DNA of 64,000 nucleotides from the NCBI GenBank assembly GCA_941918925.1, contig OW799233.1, positions 74,825,078 to 74,889,077 on the forward strand, in the 5' to 3' direction. Source of the stretch: Phyto melanocephala. Its lineage: Eukaryota; Arthropoda; Insecta; Diptera; Rhinophoridae. Below the pieces are notes generated by a model. It was given only the letters and a program-made list of their open reading frames with translations. It had not been told where the DNA came from and made no database searches. Within the stretch, counting starts at the first letter, position 1. Every line of letters starts with the position of its first letter. The position numbers and the translations under genes were made by a program. Shown in pieces: positions 42,557-54,339 of this stretch.

Positions 42557-42777
42557 ATACATAATAATTGTTAATATATGGTTAAAAATAAACAAACTTA
42601 AACTTAATGAAAATAAAACAAAGTTTTTAGAAATAAACATTACCAACGAAAGAGAAATAAAAATCAATGATAAAACTACTAACATATTGAATTTATATGC
42701 AAGAAAATTGGTAATAAAATAAGATTTCTTAAAAGAATAAGAAACGAATTATTCTAATTTACTGCAATTAATATATA
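42557..42777 (+). pseudogene. Base non-LTR retrotransposon, piece 3 (RT thumb)
   Basis: Reads NIWLKINKLKLNENKTKFLE then INITNEREIKINDKTTNILN, the segment after YADD in RTs. A frame change and stops follow (about 42720), and the piece ends at the TA where the mariner-like element inserted. Confidence 0.7.
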
Positions 42778-43654
42778 AAGGGTGATTTTTTATGAATTAA
42801 GTTTTACGGGCTGGCAGCACTGGTTGGTAATTGTGTCCAAACTACATCTGTGAAAAGTGTTCAGTATACTCCGCCATTTCGTCATGGAGAAACGAATGAC
42901 CTACCACAACGTCGAATTTTTCGTGAATGGGCCTTGCTCGATGGAAATCCACTGTTTTATCGAAAAATTGCGTTCAGCGATGAGACTCATTTCTGGCTAA
43001 ATGGATACGTAAATAAGTAAAACTGTCGAATCTGAGGGTGAATAACAGCCACATGCCGTACAAGAGTTACCGATGCACGCAAAAAAAACAACAGTTTGGT
43101 GTGGTTTATGGGTTGGTGGCATCATCGGTCCACTTTTTCCTTCAAATAAGACCGTGGAAGAAACGTTACCGTAAACGGCGAACGATATCGAGCCATGATA
43201 CGCGCCTTTTTTTCCCCGATTGGCTAAGTTGGATTAGGTTGATATGTGGTTTCAACAAGACGGTAACACATGCCACACAGCTCGTAATTGACATATTGAA
43301 GGATGAATTTGATGAGCAGTTTATCTCTCGAAATGGTCCTGTGAGTTGACCGCCAAAATCATGTGATTTGACGCCCCTTGAATATTTCTTGTGGGGTTTG
43401 AAGCCTTAGAGTATAGCATAACACGTGTAATTCATAGAATACAGGCCGAAATGTTCGAAAAGGTGGTGCAAAATTGGACTTTACGAATGGACCATTTGAA
43501 CCGAAGCCGCGGCCAACATTTACATAAAGTTATTTTTAAAAAGTAAATGGCAAAGACCAATTTATCGATTTCAATAAAAATTTTGAATATATGTTGCAAA
43601 TTTTAGTGTTTTATTAAATTTAAAAAAAAAATACGCTTTAAAAATCACGCTTTT
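42778..43654 (+). mobile_element. Mariner-like element, internally damaged
   Basis: Starts AAGGGTGATTTTTTATG after TA and ends aaaaatcacgcttt before TA, so the ends are imperfect inverted repeats. It is 877 bp long, so the 5' third of the transposase gene is deleted. Confidence 0.75.
42840..43545 (+). pseudogene. Mariner-like transposase remnant
   Basis: Pieces in several frames: GNPLFYRKIAFSDETHFWLN and GYVNK (about 42940-43015), then the 43038-43349 frame, then WFQQDGNTCHTAR (about 43247), SRNGPVS, CDLTPLEYFLWGLK (about 43355) and LDFTNGPFEPKPRP near the end. This is the usual order of a widespread insect Tc1/mariner family. Stops and at least three shifts are present, and the N-terminal DNA-binding domain is missing. 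An identical copy lies at 48653-49358. Confidence 0.8.
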
Positions 43655-44330
43655 TATTACAGTAAAGCCTGACTGAGTTCGGATCACCAATTTTATATAT
43701 GTATGTACATGCAGTAATGATACACAATTAAAACGATTATAATACAAAGCAATGTGAATTATTTTGAAATGACAGGTACCTATACCAGTATTAAAGTTAT
43801 GCTTGAAACACTGAAATAGTTAAGCGCTCCCTATTCTATAAATGTCTTTATTAATATATTATATTGCGAAATGATGTTAAAAATTAGAGACAATTTAATA
43901 AATTAAGAATAAAAATTTTTTAAATTTGTAAAAAAATAATTTATAACAGAGCTTTTAAAGAATTTATATTGATACCATTGTAATAAGATTAATTAAAAGT
44001 ATTTTAAATACTTCTAAATAAATAAAAAAAAATAATCAAAGGCTTAAGTTAAATACTTTGAAATTTACACATAAAATATCATATTTTATTTTGTGAACAG
44101 ATAAAATATGTCTGGGATATATATACCGGCTACAAAATGCGGAAAATTTCAGTCTAATGAGAGCTACTACGACGGAAATGCTGAGATCGCTTTTCTACAA
44201 GGAGCTTAAATTGTTCATCACAATTTCAAATAATGTAAAAACCAAAAAAAATAATGTTTTTAGAAGATGTATATTTTAGAAACAATTAAATTTTATTAAT
44301 AAATGAATATATAAATACAGTAAAATTTAT
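43655..44330 (+). pseudogene. Base non-LTR retrotransposon, piece 4 (C-terminus)
   Basis: After the mariner element the RT resumes: MTGTYTSIKVMLETLK then stop then LSAPYSINVFINILYCEMML (about 43770-43890). Further on comes YRLQNAENFSLMRATTTEML then RSLFYKELKLFI (about 44125-44220), a typical non-LTR C-terminus. AT-rich sequence follows with no clear tail. Confidence 0.65.
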
Positions 44331-44634
44331 ATTTATAATGAAATTTTGAACGTATTATTAAAGTATTAATAACATATTTAATGTCTTATTCAATAAGAAT
44401 ACTATACAAATTCTTCAGTTTTTATCCTTTAACTCTTACTTATAGTAATTGTTTGCCTTTGTATTATACATATCACACCCTAAATACAAAAGGGTCACAA
44501 CTCAAAATTGTCCAAAACTGACTTTTTTCCATAAATGAATTCAGAATACACATCTCTAACTGCTGCAAAAATTTCTTTCACATCACTATCTTCTTTAACT
44601 GGAAAAAATACAGTTATGTCTATTTTTATCACCC
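44331..44634. other. Unassigned stretch
   Basis: AT-rich; nothing recognised. Confidence 0.4.
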
Positions 44635-45292
44635 CTTTCTCACTAGGCAAGTCACTTGCTCAAGTTAGTTTTTTATTTTCTTTTATTTTTCTTTGAACTT
44701 GCTTTCATGTTCAGACTCAGCAACTGACTTGCCCAAGTTTCGTTCTCTTTTACTTATTATACTCTTCACACAGTGAAAAAGGGTATATATAGGTTTGTCA
44801 TTCCGTTTGAAATTTCTACAATTATCAATTATCTACACATTCATACAAACGTGGTATACTGGTTAGAGTGAGCCAAAAAATTTTTTTTATTTTATATTTT
44901 ATTCAAATTTTTATTGTTTTATTTTTAATTTTTCTTTTTAATTTATTTTTTTAAGCACATAAGTAAACTAAATGTATAATATTACAATGGGATGTTTTTA
45001 TATATGTATGTTTTGTATGTACGTATTTCATATGAGATAAATGGTGACATAAACAATTGTTGTTGCATGACTACACGTTGTGAAGGGTATATAAGATTCG
45101 GCATGGCCGAATATAGCACTCTTGTTTGTTTTTATTAATTTTTTGTTTTTGGTTTCTCAACAAAAACTTGCTCGTACTTGCCGAGTACAGGCAAGTGTGT
45201 ACTCAAAAATGAGCAAGTTTCTTCCTCTTAACCCGACCTTACCCCTTTTGCCTATAAACACAACACTTACAGTGACTTGTCTAGTGAGAAAG
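44635..45292. repeat. MITE-like segment with inner F1 copy
   Basis: The ends 44635-44656 (ctttctcactaggcaagtca) and 45271-45292 (agtgacttgtctagtgagaa) are inverted repeats of about 22 bp with one mismatch. Internal gactcag/acttgc motifs also repeat. An F1 repeat lies in the middle. The open frame 45122-45376 has no recognisable product. Confidence 0.55.
44757..45130 (-). repeat. Family F1 repeat, copy 4 (inverted, short)
   Basis: It runs from tatactcttcacacagtg to ccgaatatagcactcttg in reverse orientation and has lost the cggacaga block. The tRNA-like D-arm piece tatactggttagagtgagcc is kept. Confidence 0.7.
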
Positions 45293-45905
45293 GCGTGTAT
45301 GTTAAGTGTGTTGCTTCTGCACGATGAACTAAAGAGAATTATTTTTAGTTACGTTAATGTGTTCAAGGACAACTGATTACTTTTATTACACATAAAGAGT
45401 TTTATTTTGAGTTTTGACTGTATTACTGTAAAAAGTGATAAATTTCGTGGTATATTATTTTGAATTGTGCTTCTTTAGTTGTAAAAAGTAAGTTCAATTA
45501 ACAATATTATTTATTTATGTACCTTCTTTGATTAAATGATCGTGAGCGTCGTAAGTTTTATATATTTTGTTATTTTAAAGTAGAAAAAAAGTATTTAATT
45601 TAATGATTTTTTTCTTTTAATATAATGAACTATTTTGATTTGTATTTTGTGCTACTTTGATATGTGATAATGAAATGAATAAAGCTTTGTTTTAAAATAG
45701 AAATATTTGAATATAAACATACATTTCATCACTCCTGTGGATTTCTTAAAATTATTCTTCTTGCTATTATGTCGGCGGTTAGGAAGCTTACAAAATTAAA
45801 ACATTTTATCAGTTAAAGAGACACAACTTGAGATAATATCACTAGCTAATCGAAAAAATTTCAGTTAAAGAGTCATAATTAAAAATTTTGTTTTATTTTT
45901 GCAAA
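45293..45905. other. Unassigned stretch
   Basis: No gene, RNA or repeat boundary was recognised. Confidence 0.4.
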
Positions 45906-46313
45906 TCTATGGGCCAATTCAAAGTTGACTCTCATATTGTACTATATCATATAATTCATATTAATATGACTAGTGACTTTGAACACCTTTTGTTAACAAA
46001 TTATGTATTTAATACAAGAAAGAAGACAAAGAGATGACGCTGTTAAAAATTGTATGTATACAGGAAAGAAGAAAATAGAAAATATTCTCTCTGAGAGGTG
46101 AGAAGCGAAGAAATTCTCTCTGAGAGACAGTATGGTTAAAAGTATAACATAAACAATTTCTTATACATAGGAAACAAATGTTTAAAGTCATATTATTTTT
46201 TTTGTATGGAAATTACTAACAAAAATTTTAAGCATGCATAAAATAATATGAAATAGTACAAATACGACTGATATGCAACCACTTTGAATTGGCCCTATAT
46301 ATATAAAAGTGAA

Positions 46314-46374
<61 letters not shown>

Positions 46375-47197
46375 GCTATAGATTCCGAAACTGTAAAACC
46401 GATCGGACTCAAACTTTGGCAAGTTGTTGTACACATTCCAGGGAGTGTTTATGGGTGGCAAAAAGTGGGTGGCTTCACGCCCATACAAAATTTTTTATCA
46501 TTTTTAGCTACTTGCACTAGACCGATTTTCTTGAAGCTTTGCACACATATTGAGCTGTCATGACTACATAATTTCGTGATTAGAAAAGTGGGCGGGCCCA
46601 CGCCCATAAAAAAATTTATAATTTTGAGGTACTTGCCATGGACCGATTTTTCTAAAACTTTGCTCACATATTGAGCTGTCATGACTATACAATTTCGTGA
46701 GTAGAAAAGTGGGCGGGGCCACGCCCATAAAAAATTAGTTATAATGTTTAGCTACTTTCACTTGACGGATTTTCCTGAAAGTTTGCACACATATTGAGCT
46801 GTCATGACTATATAATTTCGTGAGTAGAAAAGTGGGCAAGACCACGCCCATAAAAAAAAGTTATAATTTTGAGGCACTTGCACTAGACTGATTTTTCTGA
46901 AACTTTGCACACATATAGAGCTGTCATGACTATACAATTTCGTGTTAGAAAAGTGGGCAGTATTACGCCCATAGAAAAAAGTTATCATTTTCAGCTACTT
47001 GAACTTCACCGATTTTTCTGAAACTTTGCAGACATATTAATCTGTCGTGACTATACAGTTTCGTGATTAGAAAAGTGGGCAGTGCCACGCCCATAAAAAA
47101 ATATAGTTTTTAGCTTCTTGCACTTGATATTAAATTAAAATTCAGAATGCAGTTTTATTCATTAAGGGGCGTAGCAACGCGTGCCGGGCTTTTCTAG
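45906..47197 (+). mobile_element. Helitron D with a MITE in its 5' end
   Basis: Starts TCTAT after an A (45905), then is split by a MITE and continues TATATATAAAAGTGAAACTC. A TG microsatellite (about 46318-46372) and five to six array units of about 122 bp (gagctgtcatgact ... cacgcccat) follow. The end is ggcgtagcaacgcgtgccgg and CTAG (47194-47197). It is the same family as 25917-26804. Its microsatellite produces artefactual Val-Cys and Thr-His frames. Confidence 0.85.
45911..46295. mobile_element. 385-bp MITE inside Helitron D
   Basis: Perfect 15-bp terminal inverted repeats (GGGCCAATTCAAAGT / ACTTTGAATTGGCCC) flanked by TAT on both sides. Excising it with one TAT gives the intact Helitron start. 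No ORF. Confidence 0.85.
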
Positions 47198-47520
47198 TCT
47201 ATATATGTATATATAATTGAAACTCTGTCTGTCTGTGTGTGTGTGTGTTAGCTATAGACTCCGAAACTATAAAACCGATCGGACCCAAGTTGTTGTACAC
47301 ATTCCAGGGAGTGTTTATGGATGGCAAAAAGTGGGCAGTGCCACGCCCAAAAAAATAAGTTATTATTTTTAGCTACTTGCACTAGATCGATTTTTTTTAA
47401 ACTTTGCACACATATTGAGCTGTCATGACTATATAATTTCGTGATTAGAAAAGTAGACAGGGCCACGCCCATAAAAATAGTTATAATTTTTAGGTACTTT
47501 CACTTTACTTTACTTAAATT
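47198..47520 (+). mobile_element. Helitron D2, head-to-tail, 3' truncated
   Basis: Begins TCTATATATGTATATAATTG directly after the CTAG of Helitron D and repeats its layout (tgaaactctgtctg, gttagctatagactccgaaa, one to two array units). It fades near 47500 without a CTAG end. Confidence 0.75.
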
Positions 47521-47765
47521 TTATGATTTTTTTTATTTAAGTTTATTTTGTTAAAAAAATAAATTTAAAAATTATTTTTTTATAAGTTGCGGTTTTAATA
47601 CATACATACATGTTAATAATAAATCCCGAAATTAAAATTTTTTAAATCTAAGATCAATTCCCTTTAGCATCCCTAGTACATACTTATTTACTTACTTACT
47701 TAATATTAATATTTGTATGCACAATTGTTATGGAACTAAAAAAATACTGTTCTGTCAAAAAAAAA
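47521..47765. other. AT-rich stretch up to the duplication junction
   Basis: Low complexity with tta/aca runs; no gene. The junction between the two duplication units lies at about 47757-47766. Confidence 0.5.
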
Positions 47766-48315
47766 TTAAAAAATAATTAAAATATATATAATAAATATAA
47801 AACAAAAAAAAAACAAAAAAAAATATTAAAAAAAAATAATAATAAAAATATAAATAATATTTTAAATAAAAAATAAAAAAAAATAAAAAAAATTTTTTTT
47901 TGGCTCAGCTGGGATTCGATGCCACGTTTTCTCTAACCAGTATACACGTTTGTATGTATGTATGTATATTGTTGTTGTAATGTTGTTTTTGTGAAAAAAA
48001 ATCGAGGTGGTCGTGGGTTTTTGCTCATATCTCAGTTGTTTATGTACCGATGTTGCTGATTTTCAATACCGATCTACTCCCGAATATTTCTGATATTTTA
48101 ATACCTCACCCGAGTCCAAGCGATGTTGGGGGGCTTCAAAAAGTTGATTTCAACATACACACGGACAGACGGACAGACTGATAGGGCTTAATCGACTCCC
48201 CTATTCATAAGCTTTCAGAAAATATATACTTTATGGGGTCGGAAATGAAAATTGTAGAAATTTCACACGGAATGATAAACCTATATATACCCTTTTTCAC
48301 TGTGTGAAGGGTATA
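47766..48315 (+). repeat. Family F1 repeat, second-unit copy (head missing)
   Basis: Duplicate of 41953-42502. It starts within the A-rich tract because the duplication breakpoint is there. Confidence 0.85.
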
Positions 48316-48360
48316 AAAATAACACGATGTTTACGTTTTTAGGCAGAGATGCCAGATGTG

Positions 48361-48590
48361 ATAAAAGATATACATAATAATTGTTAATATATGGTTAAAA
48401 ATAAACAAACTTAAACTTAATGAAAATAAAACAAAGTTTTTAGAAATAAACATTACCAACGAAAGAGAAATAAAAATCAATGATAAAACTACTAACATAT
48501 TGAATTTATATGCAAGAAAATTGGTAATAAAATAAGATTTCTTAAAAGAATAAGAAACGAATTATTCTAATTTACTGCAATTAATATATA
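48361..48590 (+). pseudogene. Base non-LTR RT thumb, second-unit copy
   Basis: Duplicate of 42548-42777, identical as far as compared, with the same frame change and stops. Confidence 0.75.
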
Positions 48591-49467
48591 AAGGGTGATT
48601 TTTTATGAATTAAGTTTTACGGGCTGGCAGCACTGGTTGGTAATTGTGTCCAAACTACATCTGTGAAAAGTGTTCAGTATACTCCGCCATTTCGTCATGG
48701 AGAAACGAATGACCTACCACAACGTCGAATTTTTCGTGAATGGGCCTTGCTCGATGGAAATCCACTGTTTTATCGAAAAATTGCGTTCAGCGATGAGACT
48801 CATTTCTGGCTAAATGGATACGTAAATAAGTAAAACTGTCGAATCTGAGGGTGAATAACAGCCACATGCCGTACAAGAGTTACCGATGCACGCAAAAAAA
48901 ACAACAGTTTGGTGTGGTTTATGGGTTGGTGGCATCATCGGTCCACTTTTTCCTTCAAATAAGACCGTGGAAGAAACGTTACCGTAAACGGCGAACGATA
49001 TCGAGCCATGATACGCGCCTTTTTTTCCCCGATTGGCTAAGTTGGATTAGGTTGATATGTGGTTTCAACAAGACGGTAACACATGCCACACAGCTCGTAA
49101 TTGACATATTGAAGGATGAATTTGATGAGCAGTTTATCTCTCGAAATGGTCCTGTGAGTTGACCGCCAAAATCATGTGATTTGACGCCCCTTGAATATTT
49201 CTTGTGGGGTTTGAAGCCTTAGAGTATAGCATAACACGTGTAATTCATAGAATACAGGCCGAAATGTTCGAAAAGGTGGTGCAAAATTGGACTTTACGAA
49301 TGGACCATTTGAACCGAAGCCGCGGCCAACATTTACATAAAGTTATTTTTAAAAAGTAAATGGCAAAGACCAATTTATCGATTTCAATAAAAATTTTGAA
49401 TATATGTTGCAAATTTTAGTGTTTTATTAAATTTAAAAAAAAAATACGCTTTAAAAATCACGCTTTT
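48591..49467 (+). mobile_element. Mariner-like element, second-unit copy
   Basis: Duplicate of 42778-43654 with the same transposase lesions (remnant frame 48851-49162). Confidence 0.8.
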
Positions 49468-50143
49468 TATTACAGTAAAGCCTGACTGAGTTCGGATCAC
49501 CAATTTTATATATGTATGTACATGCAGTAATGATACACAATTAAAACGATTATAATACAAAGCAATGTGAATTATTTTGAAATGACAGGTACCTATACCA
49601 GTATTAAAGTTATGCTTGAAACACTGAAATAGTTAAGCGCTCCCTATTCTATAAATGTCTTTATTAATATATTATATTGCGAAATGATGTTAAAAATTAG
49701 AGACAATTTAATAAATTAAGAATAAAAATTTTTTAAATTTGTAAAAAAATAATTTATAACAGAGCTTTTAAAGAATTTATATTGATACCATTGTAATAAG
49801 ATTAATTAAAAGTATTTTAAATACTTCTAAATAAATAAAAAAAAATAATCAAAGGCTTAAGTTAAATACTTTGAAATTTACACATAAAATATCATATTTT
49901 ATTTTGTGAACAGATAAAATATGTCTGGGATATATATACCGGCTACAAAATGCGGAAAATTTCAGTCTAATGAGAGCTACTACGACGGAAATGCTGAGAT
50001 CGCTTTTCTACAAGGAGCTTAAATTGTTCATCACAATTTCAAATAATGTAAAAACCAAAAAAAATAATGTTTTTAGAAGATGTATATTTTAGAAACAATT
50101 AAATTTTATTAATAAATGAATATATAAATACAGTAAAATTTAT
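49468..50143 (+). pseudogene. Base non-LTR C-terminus, second-unit copy
   Basis: Duplicate of 43655-44330. Confidence 0.7.
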
Positions 50144-50447
50144 ATTTATAATGAAATTTTGAACGTATTATTAAAGTATTAATAACATATTTAATGTCTT
50201 ATTCAATAAGAATACTATACAAATTCTTCAGTTTTTATCCTTTAACTCTTACTTATAGTAATTGTTTGCCTTTGTATTATACATATCACACCCTAAATAC
50301 AAAAGGGTCACAACTCAAAATTGTCCAAAACTGACTTTTTTCCATAAATGAATTCAGAATACACATCTCTAACTGCTGCAAAAATTTCTTTCACATCACT
50401 ATCTTCTTTAACTGGAAAAAATACAGTTATGTCTATTTTTATCACCC

Positions 50448-51105
50448 CTTTCTCACTAGGCAAGTCACTTGCTCAAGTTAGTTTTTTATTTTCTTTTATT
50501 TTTCTTTGAACTTGCTTTCATGTTCAGACTCAGCAACTGACTTGCCCAAGTTTCGTTCTCTTTTACTTATTATACTCTTCACACAGTGAAAAAGGGTATA
50601 TATAGGTTTGTCATTCCGTTTGAAATTTCTACAATTATCAATTATCTACACATTCATACAAACGTGGTATACTGGTTAGAGTGAGCCAAAAAATTTTTTT
50701 TATTTTATATTTTATTCAAATTTTTATTGTTTTATTTTTAATTTTTCTTTTTAATTTATTTTTTTAAGCACATAAGTAAACTAAATGTATAATATTACAA
50801 TGGGATGTTTTTATATATGTATGTTTTGTATGTACGTATTTCATATGAGATAAATGGTGACATAAACAATTGTTGTTGCATGACTACACGTTGTGAAGGG
50901 TATATAAGATTCGGCATGGCCGAATATAGCACTCTTGTTTGTTTTTATTAATTTTTTGTTTTTGGTTTCTCAACAAAAACTTGCTCGTACTTGCCGAGTA
51001 CAGGCAAGTGTGTACTCAAAAATGAGCAAGTTTCTTCCTCTTAACCCGACCTTACCCCTTTTGCCTATAAACACAACACTTACAGTGACTTGTCTAGTGA
51101 GAAAG
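50448..51105. repeat. MITE-like segment, second-unit copy, with F1 (50570-50943)
   Basis: Duplicate of 44635-45292, including the inverted F1 repeat. 50144-50447 is unassigned, like its counterpart. Confidence 0.6.
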
Positions 51106-51718
51106 GCGTGTATGTTAAGTGTGTTGCTTCTGCACGATGAACTAAAGAGAATTATTTTTAGTTACGTTAATGTGTTCAAGGACAACTGATTACTTTTATT
51201 ACACATAAAGAGTTTTATTTTGAGTTTTGACTGTATTACTGTAAAAAGTGATAAATTTCGTGGTATATTATTTTGAATTGTGCTTCTTTAGTTGTAAAAA
51301 GTAAGTTCAATTAACAATATTATTTATTTATGTACCTTCTTTGATTAAATGATCGTGAGCGTCGTAAGTTTTATATATTTTTTTATTTTAAAGTAGAAAA
51401 AAAGTATTTAATTTAATGATTTTTTTCTTTTAATATAATGAACTATTTTGATTTGTATTTTGTGCTACTTTGATATGTGATAATGAAATGAATAAAGCTT
51501 TGTTTTAAAATAGAAATATTTGAATATAAACATACATTTCATCACTCCTGTGGATTTCTTAAAATTATTCTTCTTGCTATTATGTCGGCGGTTAGGAAGC
51601 TTACAAAATTAAAACATTTTATCAGTTAAAGAGACACAACTTGAGATAATATCACTAGCTAATCGAAAAAATTTCAGTTAAAGAGTCATAATTAAAAATT
51701 TTGTTTTATTTTTGCAAA

Positions 51719-52126
51719 TCTATGGGCCAATTCAAAGTTGACTCTCATATTGTACTATATCATATAATTCATATTAATATGACTAGTGACTTTGAACACC
51801 TTTTGTTAACAAATTATGTATTTAATACAAGAAAGAAGACAAAGAGATGACGCTGTTAAAAATTGTATGTATACAGGAAAGAAGAAAATAGAAAATATTC
51901 TCTCTGAGAGGTGAGAAGCGAAGAAATTCTCTCTGAGAGACAGTATGGTTAAAAGTATAACATAAACAATTTCTTATACATAGGAAACAAATGTTTAAAG
52001 TCATATTATTTTTTTTGTATGGAAATTACTAACAAAAATTTTAAGCATGCATAAAATAATATGAAATAGTACAAATACGACTGATATGCAACCACTTTGA
52101 ATTGGCCCTATATATATAAAAGTGAA

Positions 52127-52217
<91 letters not shown>

Positions 52218-53040
52218 GCTATAGATTCCGAAACTGTAAAACCGATCGGACTCAAACTTTGGCAAGTTGTTGTACACATTCCAGGGAGTGTTTATGGGTG
52301 GCAAAAAGTGGGTGGCTTCACGCCCATACAAAATTTTTTATCATTTTTAGCTACTTGCACTAGACCGATTTTCTTGAAGCTTTGCACACATATTGAGCTG
52401 TCATGACTACATAATTTCGTGATTAGAAAAGTGGGCGGGCCCACGCCCATAAAAAAATTTATAATTTTGAGGTACTTGCCATGGACCGATTTTTCTAAAA
52501 CTTTGCTCACATATTGAGCTGTCATGACTATACAATTTCGTGAGTAGAAAAGTGGGCGGGGCCACGCCCATAAAAAATTAGTTATAATGTTTAGCTACTT
52601 TCACTTGACGGATTTTCCTGAAAGTTTGCACACATATTGAGCTGTCATGACTATATAATTTCGTGAGTAGAAAAGTGGGCAAGACCACGCCCATAAAAAA
52701 AAGTTATAATTTTGAGGCACTTGCACTAGACTGATTTTTCTGAAACTTTGCACACATATAGAGCTGTCATGACTATACAATTTCGTGTTAGAAAAGTGGG
52801 CAGTATTACGCCCATAGAAAAAAGTTATCATTTTCAGCTACTTGAACTTCACCGATTTTTCTGAAACTTTGCAGACATATTAATCTGTCGTGACTATACA
52901 GTTTCGTGATTAGAAAAGTGGGCAGTGCCACGCCCATAAAAAAATATAGTTTTTAGCTTCTTGCACTTGATATTAAATTAAAATTCAGAATGCAGTTTTA
53001 TTCATTAAGGGGCGTAGCAACGCGTGCCGGGCTTTTCTAG
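51719..53040 (+). mobile_element. Helitron D, second-unit copy (MITE at 51724-52108)
   Basis: Duplicate of 45906-47197. The TG microsatellite is 30 bp longer here (about 52128-52215). 51106-51718 is the duplicate of the unassigned stretch and contains the one substitution I noted. Confidence 0.85.
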
Positions 53041-53363
53041 TCTATATATGTATATATAATTGAAACTCTGTCTGTCTGTGTGTGTGTGTGTTAGCTATAG
53101 ACTCCGAAACTATAAAACCGATCGGACCCAAGTTGTTGTACACATTCCAGGGAGTGTTTATGGATGGCAAAAAGTGGGCAGTGCCACGCCCAAAAAAATA
53201 AGTTATTATTTTTAGCTACTTGCACTAGATCGATTTTTTTTAAACTTTGCACACATATTGAGCTGTCATGACTATATAATTTCGTGATTAGAAAAGTAGA
53301 CAGGGCCACGCCCATAAAAATAGTTATAATTTTTAGGTACTTTCACTTTACTTTACTTAAATT
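53041..53363 (+). mobile_element. Helitron D2, second-unit copy
   Basis: Duplicate of 47198-47520, again directly after CTAG. The duplication ends at about 53600 after an AT-rich stretch. Confidence 0.75.
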
Positions 53364-53600
53364 TTATGATTTTTTTTATTTAAGTTTATTTTGTTAAAAA
53401 AATAAATTTAAAAATTATTTTTTTATAAGTTGCGGTTTTAATACATACATACATGTTAATAATAAATCCCGAAATTAAAATTTTTTAAATCTAAGATCAA
53501 TTCCCTTTAGCATCCCTAGTACATACTTATTTACTTACTTACTTAATATTAATATTTGTATGCACAATTGTTATGGAACTAAAAAAATACTGTTCTGTCA

Positions 53601-54339
53601 ACGTAGCAGTCAACTAGTGAGAAATATGTTAAGTTATTATGTAACATAGATAATTTAAAGCAAGAGCGCTATATTCGGCCTTTCTAAATCTGATAGTACC
53701 TTTCACCATCATGAACATAGGTATAAAAACCACGTCGTAGTTAAGTCTAGATTTTAGATTTCATGTAATACTCCATTTCCTTTATTATTTCCGACGCCAT
53801 CTTTGATTTTGATTTTTACATAGTTAACTGCGTTCTACTAGTCAAGCACTTTCAGTTGATACCCATATTTTTAGGGTTAAAAAAATTTGTTCCGCCAATT
53901 TGTTTCAGGTGCTATCTAGGATATTACACTTTTTTTAAAGTTTACTACATTGTAGTGATCAATCCCTTTTGAAACTAATATTTTCAGAGTTGAAGAGGAC
54001 AAAGCCTTCACCACTTTATTTGACTCATATATTTGCAATTTTATCTAGGACGAAATCTTCGATGATTTTCTGTTTATAGCTAAATATATTTTATTACTCA
54101 AGCTCTTTCATTTAAATACCATATTGTGTCGGTTGTATAGAAACTAAAGAATATCGAGTTCGAAATGTACTCTGGCGCTTACACAGTATCGGCCAAAACC
54201 TAAACACACCCTCAGTACGTTCTTTTAAGAAAACAAAGTTATATATAATAGTTATTAAAATTTATTTTTTTATTTTTTTATATATTTATATTTTTATTAT
54301 TGAAAAATAAAAACTTTAAGAATTCAGAATTTAATTAAA
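53601..54339. other. Unassigned stretch with F1-like head
   Basis: At about 53660-53730 agagcgctatattcggcc and a diverged acctttcacc block recall the F1 head. The rest shows no gene or recognisable repeat. Confidence 0.4.

Larger units (their letters stand above)
41953..53600. repeat. 5.8-kb tandem segmental duplication
   Basis: Unit 1 is about 41953-47765 and unit 2 about 47766-53600. Offsets are constant at 5813 bp up to the TG microsatellite and 5843 bp after it. I noticed one substitution (attttgttatt near 45568 versus atttttttatt) and a 30-bp longer TG run in unit 2; everything else compared matched. The junction lies in A-rich sequence: unit 1 ends ttctgtcaaaaaaa, unit 2 ends ttctgtcaacgtag. 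Confidence 0.9.

Noticed and set aside
45122..45376. 84-codon frame, duplicated at 50935-51189
   Set aside because: It begins in the F1 tail and crosses the MITE end; its duplication is explained by the 5.8-kb tandem copy.
46284..46563. Open frames of alternating Val-Cys or Thr-His residues (also at 26680-26892, 52001-52406)
   Set aside because: They are translations of the TG/CA microsatellites in Helitrons, with no coding character beyond it.
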